From positions 90,857 through 154,856 of the forward strand of contig NZ_VWNB01000008.1 in the NCBI RefSeq assembly GCF_013387475.1: a stretch of DNA of 64,000 nt, in the 5' to 3' direction. The notes beneath the pieces were generated by a model. It ran no database searches. It was given only the letters and a program-made list of their open reading frames with translations, and had not been told where the DNA came from. Of the stretch, positions 61,715 through 64,000 are shown one piece after another. This DNA is from Mariprofundus sp. KV (lineage in GTDB: Bacteria > Pseudomonadota > Zetaproteobacteria > Mariprofundales > Mariprofundaceae). Position numbers and translations under genes: made by a program. Position 1 is the first letter of the stretch, and every line of letters starts with the position of its first letter.

Positions 61715-62350
61715 ATGCAACCATTCACTACACTTAACGGCTTAGTTGCTCCGATGGATCGCGCCAATGTTGATACCGATGCGATTATTCCCAAGCAGTT
61801 CCTCAAAAGTATCAAACGTACCGGTTATGGCCCGTTCCTGTTTGATGAGTGGCGCTATGAAGATCGCGGCGAGCCGGAGATGGATTGTACGAATCGTCCG
61901 AAACGTGCCGATTTTGTGCTCAATCAGCCACGCTATCAGGGTGCTCAGATTCTTCTGGCACGTGAGAACTTCGGTTGTGGTTCATCGCGTGAACATGCCC
62001 CGTGGGCTATTCTCGATTGCGGTTTTACCTGTGTGATTGCACCGAGCTTTGCTGATATCTTTTATAACAACTGTTTCAAGAATGGCATCCTGCCGATCGT
62101 GCTCGATGATGCGATTGTCGATCAGCTGTTTAAAGAGTGCGCAGCAGCCGAGGGTTATGCACTGAATGTCGATCTTGATGCGCAGACCGTGAGTACACCA
62201 CTTGGGCAGTCATTCAGTTTTGATATCGATGCCTTCCGCAAGCACTGTCTGCTTAATGGCCTAGATGATATTGGTCTGACCCTGCAGGATTCTGATGCGA
62301 TCAGCAGCTATGAGGCAGATCGCAAACAGGCAGCTCCCTGGCTGTTCTGA
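61715..62350 (+). CDS. leuD: 3-Isopropylmalate dehydratase small subunit
   Basis: A 211-residue Leu[39 protein letters not shown] and [22 protein letters not shown] are the family motifs. AAGGAG seven bases before the ATG. leuB and leuA are not in the window. A terminator follows. Confidence 0.97.
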   Translation: MQPFTTLNGLVAPMDRANVDTDAIIPKQFLKSIKRTGYGPFLFDEWRYEDRGEPEMDCTNRPKRADFVLNQPRYQGAQILLARENFGCGSSREHAPWAILDCGFTCVIAPSFADIFYNNCFKNGILPIVLDDAIVDQLFKECAAAEGYALNVDLDAQTVSTPLGQSFSFDIDAFRKHCLLNGLDDIGLTLQDSDAISSYEADRKQAAPWLF

Positions 62351-62370
62351 TTCAATAAATCTGAAAGTTG

Positions 62371-62408
62371 AAACGCGCTCGGAGGTCATATGACCTTCGG
62401 GCGTTTTT
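62371..62408 (+). terminator. Terminator of leuCD
   Basis: AAACGC/GCGTTT outer stem and AGGTCA-TA-TGACCT inner stem (62371-62406), then TTTTTG. The following 62409-62544 shows no gene on either strand. Confidence 0.85.
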
Positions 62409-62544
62409 GTTTTGGCAGGCTTTATACATAGCTGCAGTCTCATATGGTTCCCCGTTTTGGATAAATCTGGGTGCCATTGGTACGAGGGGATAGCTCAAAT
62501 GGTGACCTCCAGCGAAAAAGATCATTAATCAACTTCTAATGCAT

Positions 62545-63873
62545 CTAAGCTTTCTTAGGTGCGTTTATATTAAAAGAAAATTGATCGAACTCTTTTACAG
62601 GGACTGGGCGGCTAATAAAGTAGCCTTGTCCAATATCACACCCCATATCAGCGAGCATGCGATAAGTGACTATATCTTCTATTCCCTCAGCGACTACTTT
62701 TATGCCAAGGGAGTGGGAAAGGTTTATCGCAGCTTGAACAATATTCCTGCTCCCCGCGTCCTTGATCAATCGAAATACAAATGCCTGATCAATCTTAATG
62801 TAATCAATGGGTAGTAAATCCAGATATTTAAGCGAAGAGTAGCCTGTTCCAAAATCATCAATTGAAAGGATAATGCTTGCATCACTTAATTCATTTAGAA
62901 TTTTCTTTGCCGCATCCACATTCTCCATCAATTGGCTCTCAGTAAGCTCTAGCTCTAACTTGCTTGGATCCAGTTCATGCTGATCAATAATCTTCTTCAC
63001 AAAGCCAGGAAATGATTCATTCACCAAGTCAAAAACTGAAATGTTTACAGCGACTTTTAGCTGATTATGGGCCTCATGTTCTTTCCATTGGGTTTGTTGC
63101 TTCGCAGCATTCTGTAAGGCCCATTTTGTAATCTCTCCGATCAAATCACACTGTTCTGCCTGAGGAATAAACAACCCAGGTGGAATAATGCCACGAGTAG
63201 AATGATTCCAACGAGCCAGAGCTTCAGCACCGACAACACTATGGTCACTCATCAGAACCTTTGGCTGATAATAGAGTTCCAAACGCTCCTGCTCAATGGC
63301 CTTTCTCAACTCACCAAGCAGTGAGAGCGACTCCTTTGTGTTCTCATCAATGAGTACATTATATTCACGGAATTTCACATGATCCTTTCTTGCGTACAGC
63401 GAGGCGATTCGAGCCCGCTGAAGAAAGACATCTGGATCTTCTATTTTTTCATGCAGAGATGTGTAGCCAATTCTATACTCCAGATGCAAATTGATCCCAT
63501 TGGTACGAATAGAGTTTTTTAAACTTGAGGTGAGGCTTCTAAGAAAAGCATGTTTTTCCTTGTTGCTGAGATTGTCTGTCACTATTGTGAATTCAGATCT
63601 TCGCGCTCGAGCTAAGTGTGCCCCTTGAGGCATATTTCGACGAATTCTTTCGCCAAACAACTTAATGGCATCCAGCCCAACGGTTGCACCAAAAGCCATC
63701 TCGATCTCTTGAAGGTTTTCGCAGACGACCTTGAACACATTAACTCGAGCCAGATCACCTTCTTCTAAGCTTGTCATTCTGCTATCAAGCAAACTGAGAA
63801 CAGCATTACGATTAGGAAAGCCACTTTCAGAGTCAACAAATGCGAGCTTTTTAATCTGCTTTATTTTTGCACA
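62545..63873 (-). pseudogene. 5'-truncated GGDEF-EAL protein (c-di-GMP signalling)
   Basis: The frame from 63873 reads KQIKKLAFVDSESGFPNR, the exact beginning of a GGDEF domain, directly after a TGA and without a normal start or signal domain. The GGDEF half is degenerate (ARRSEFTIV in place of GGDEF) and is followed by an EAL domain with YYQPKV, GAEALARWNH, LELTES, DDFGTGYSSLKYL and EGIED, so the phosphodiesterase half looks intact. A TTG at 63792 could start a shorter product. The gene is visibly more A+T-rich than its neighbours. An insertion-sequence-like end lies a few bases upstream. Confidence 0.75.
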
Positions 63874-63879
63874 TCACTG

Positions 63880-63891
63880 CTGTCCGGTTAA
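63880..63891. mobile_element. Possible insertion-sequence end
   Basis: CTGTCCGGTTAA looks like an insertion-sequence inverted-repeat tip. The stop codon of a minus-strand frame coming from outside the window lies within it, as transposase stops often do. It adjoins the broken 5' end of the GGDEF-EAL gene. The other end is beyond the window. Confidence 0.4.
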
Positions 63892-64000
63892 GCATGGATG
63901 AGCGTCATTTGCCGATGAGTTTCTGCTGATGTTGGCTTTCCGGGAGGATCTTTCTCGATTAGCAGTTCGAGAAAATCTCGTCGGTGCATGATGTTCGTTG
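63888..64000 (-). CDS. 3' end of an unknown frame, possibly transposase
   Basis: A minus-strand frame open to the window edge and ending inside the presumed inverted repeat. The visible 37 residues include MHRRDFLELLIEKDPPGKP and are not enough to name a family. Its relation to the repeat suggests an insertion-sequence gene, unproven. Confidence 0.35.
   Translation of the reverse strand, partial: TNIMHRRDFLELLIEKDPPGKPTSAETHRQMTLIHA

Noticed and set aside
60685..61815. A 376-residue minus-strand frame
   Set aside because: It lies wholly over leuC/leuD, which carry all family motifs; it is His/Arg/Thr-rich shadow sequence.

Overview
The window is a gene-dense piece of a Gram-negative proteobacterial chromosome. 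Nearly every base is coding, operons are tightly overlapped, and housekeeping, outer-membrane and peptidoglycan genes dominate. The mixed gamma/beta-like gene content (Mla lipid transport, ArgH-lipoprotein-DapC block, SlyX, SrkA, TonB/BtuB) and the short citrate synthase fit a Zetaproteobacterium of the Mariprofundus type. That placement is a guess from gene style, not from a marker gene. There is no rRNA, CRISPR array or prophage.

Layout. 1-3.3 kb: end of murJ, a PolB-type exonuclease and a TolB-like propeller protein. 3.4-9.1 kb (minus): dapD, a PLP decarboxylase, dapC, a small lipoprotein and argH, a lysine/diaminopimelate and arginine block. 9.2-18.3 kb: slyX, srkA, a Bax-like glucosaminidase, folA/dyp/thyA, an EF-hand protein, an HPP protein, a secretin-like protein with fieF, ampD with a Crp/Fnr regulator, and a DUF2892 protein. 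18.4-21.8 kb: rlmN, a 7Fe ferredoxin and slt. 21.9-34.6 kb (minus): one B12 operon read from a clear cobalamin riboswitch: btuB, tonB, btuF, bluB, cobQ, cobU, cobT, cobC, cobS, btuC, btuD, cobO, cbiX-like, cobA and a 2Fe-2S ferredoxin. It combines corrinoid import, lower-ligand synthesis, nucleotide-loop assembly and the first tetrapyrrole steps. Most of the ring-modifying enzymes are not in the window.

34.6-48.2 kb (minus): an envelope superlocus. It reads mlaF, mlaE, mlaD, mlaC, a large AsmA-like protein, then a second Mla-like set (permease, an ABC ATPase that has lost its Walker A motif, an MCE protein), a TPR lipoprotein, an anti-sigma-type kinase plus STAS pair, ubiD and a Sel1-repeat protein. 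48.4-54.2 kb: ilvE, a small membrane protein that may need a +1 frameshift, an unusual AAA ATPase with a type-IV-pilus-ATPase-like N-terminus, a 59-residue small protein, and rnr flanked by two tRNA-Leu genes. 54.6-62.4 kb: xerD, gltA, a BASS transporter, metF, dcd, a LysR regulator, and divergent leuC-leuD. 62.5-64 kb: a more A+T-rich GGDEF-EAL gene that has lost its 5' end next to what looks like an insertion-sequence end.

The most unusual things I see are the pseudo-ATPase in the second Mla set, the 116-bp palindrome between the cobalamin riboswitch and btuB, a probable CTG start for tonB, the STAS/kinase pair inside the lipid-transport locus, and the AAA ATPase at 49.8 kb.
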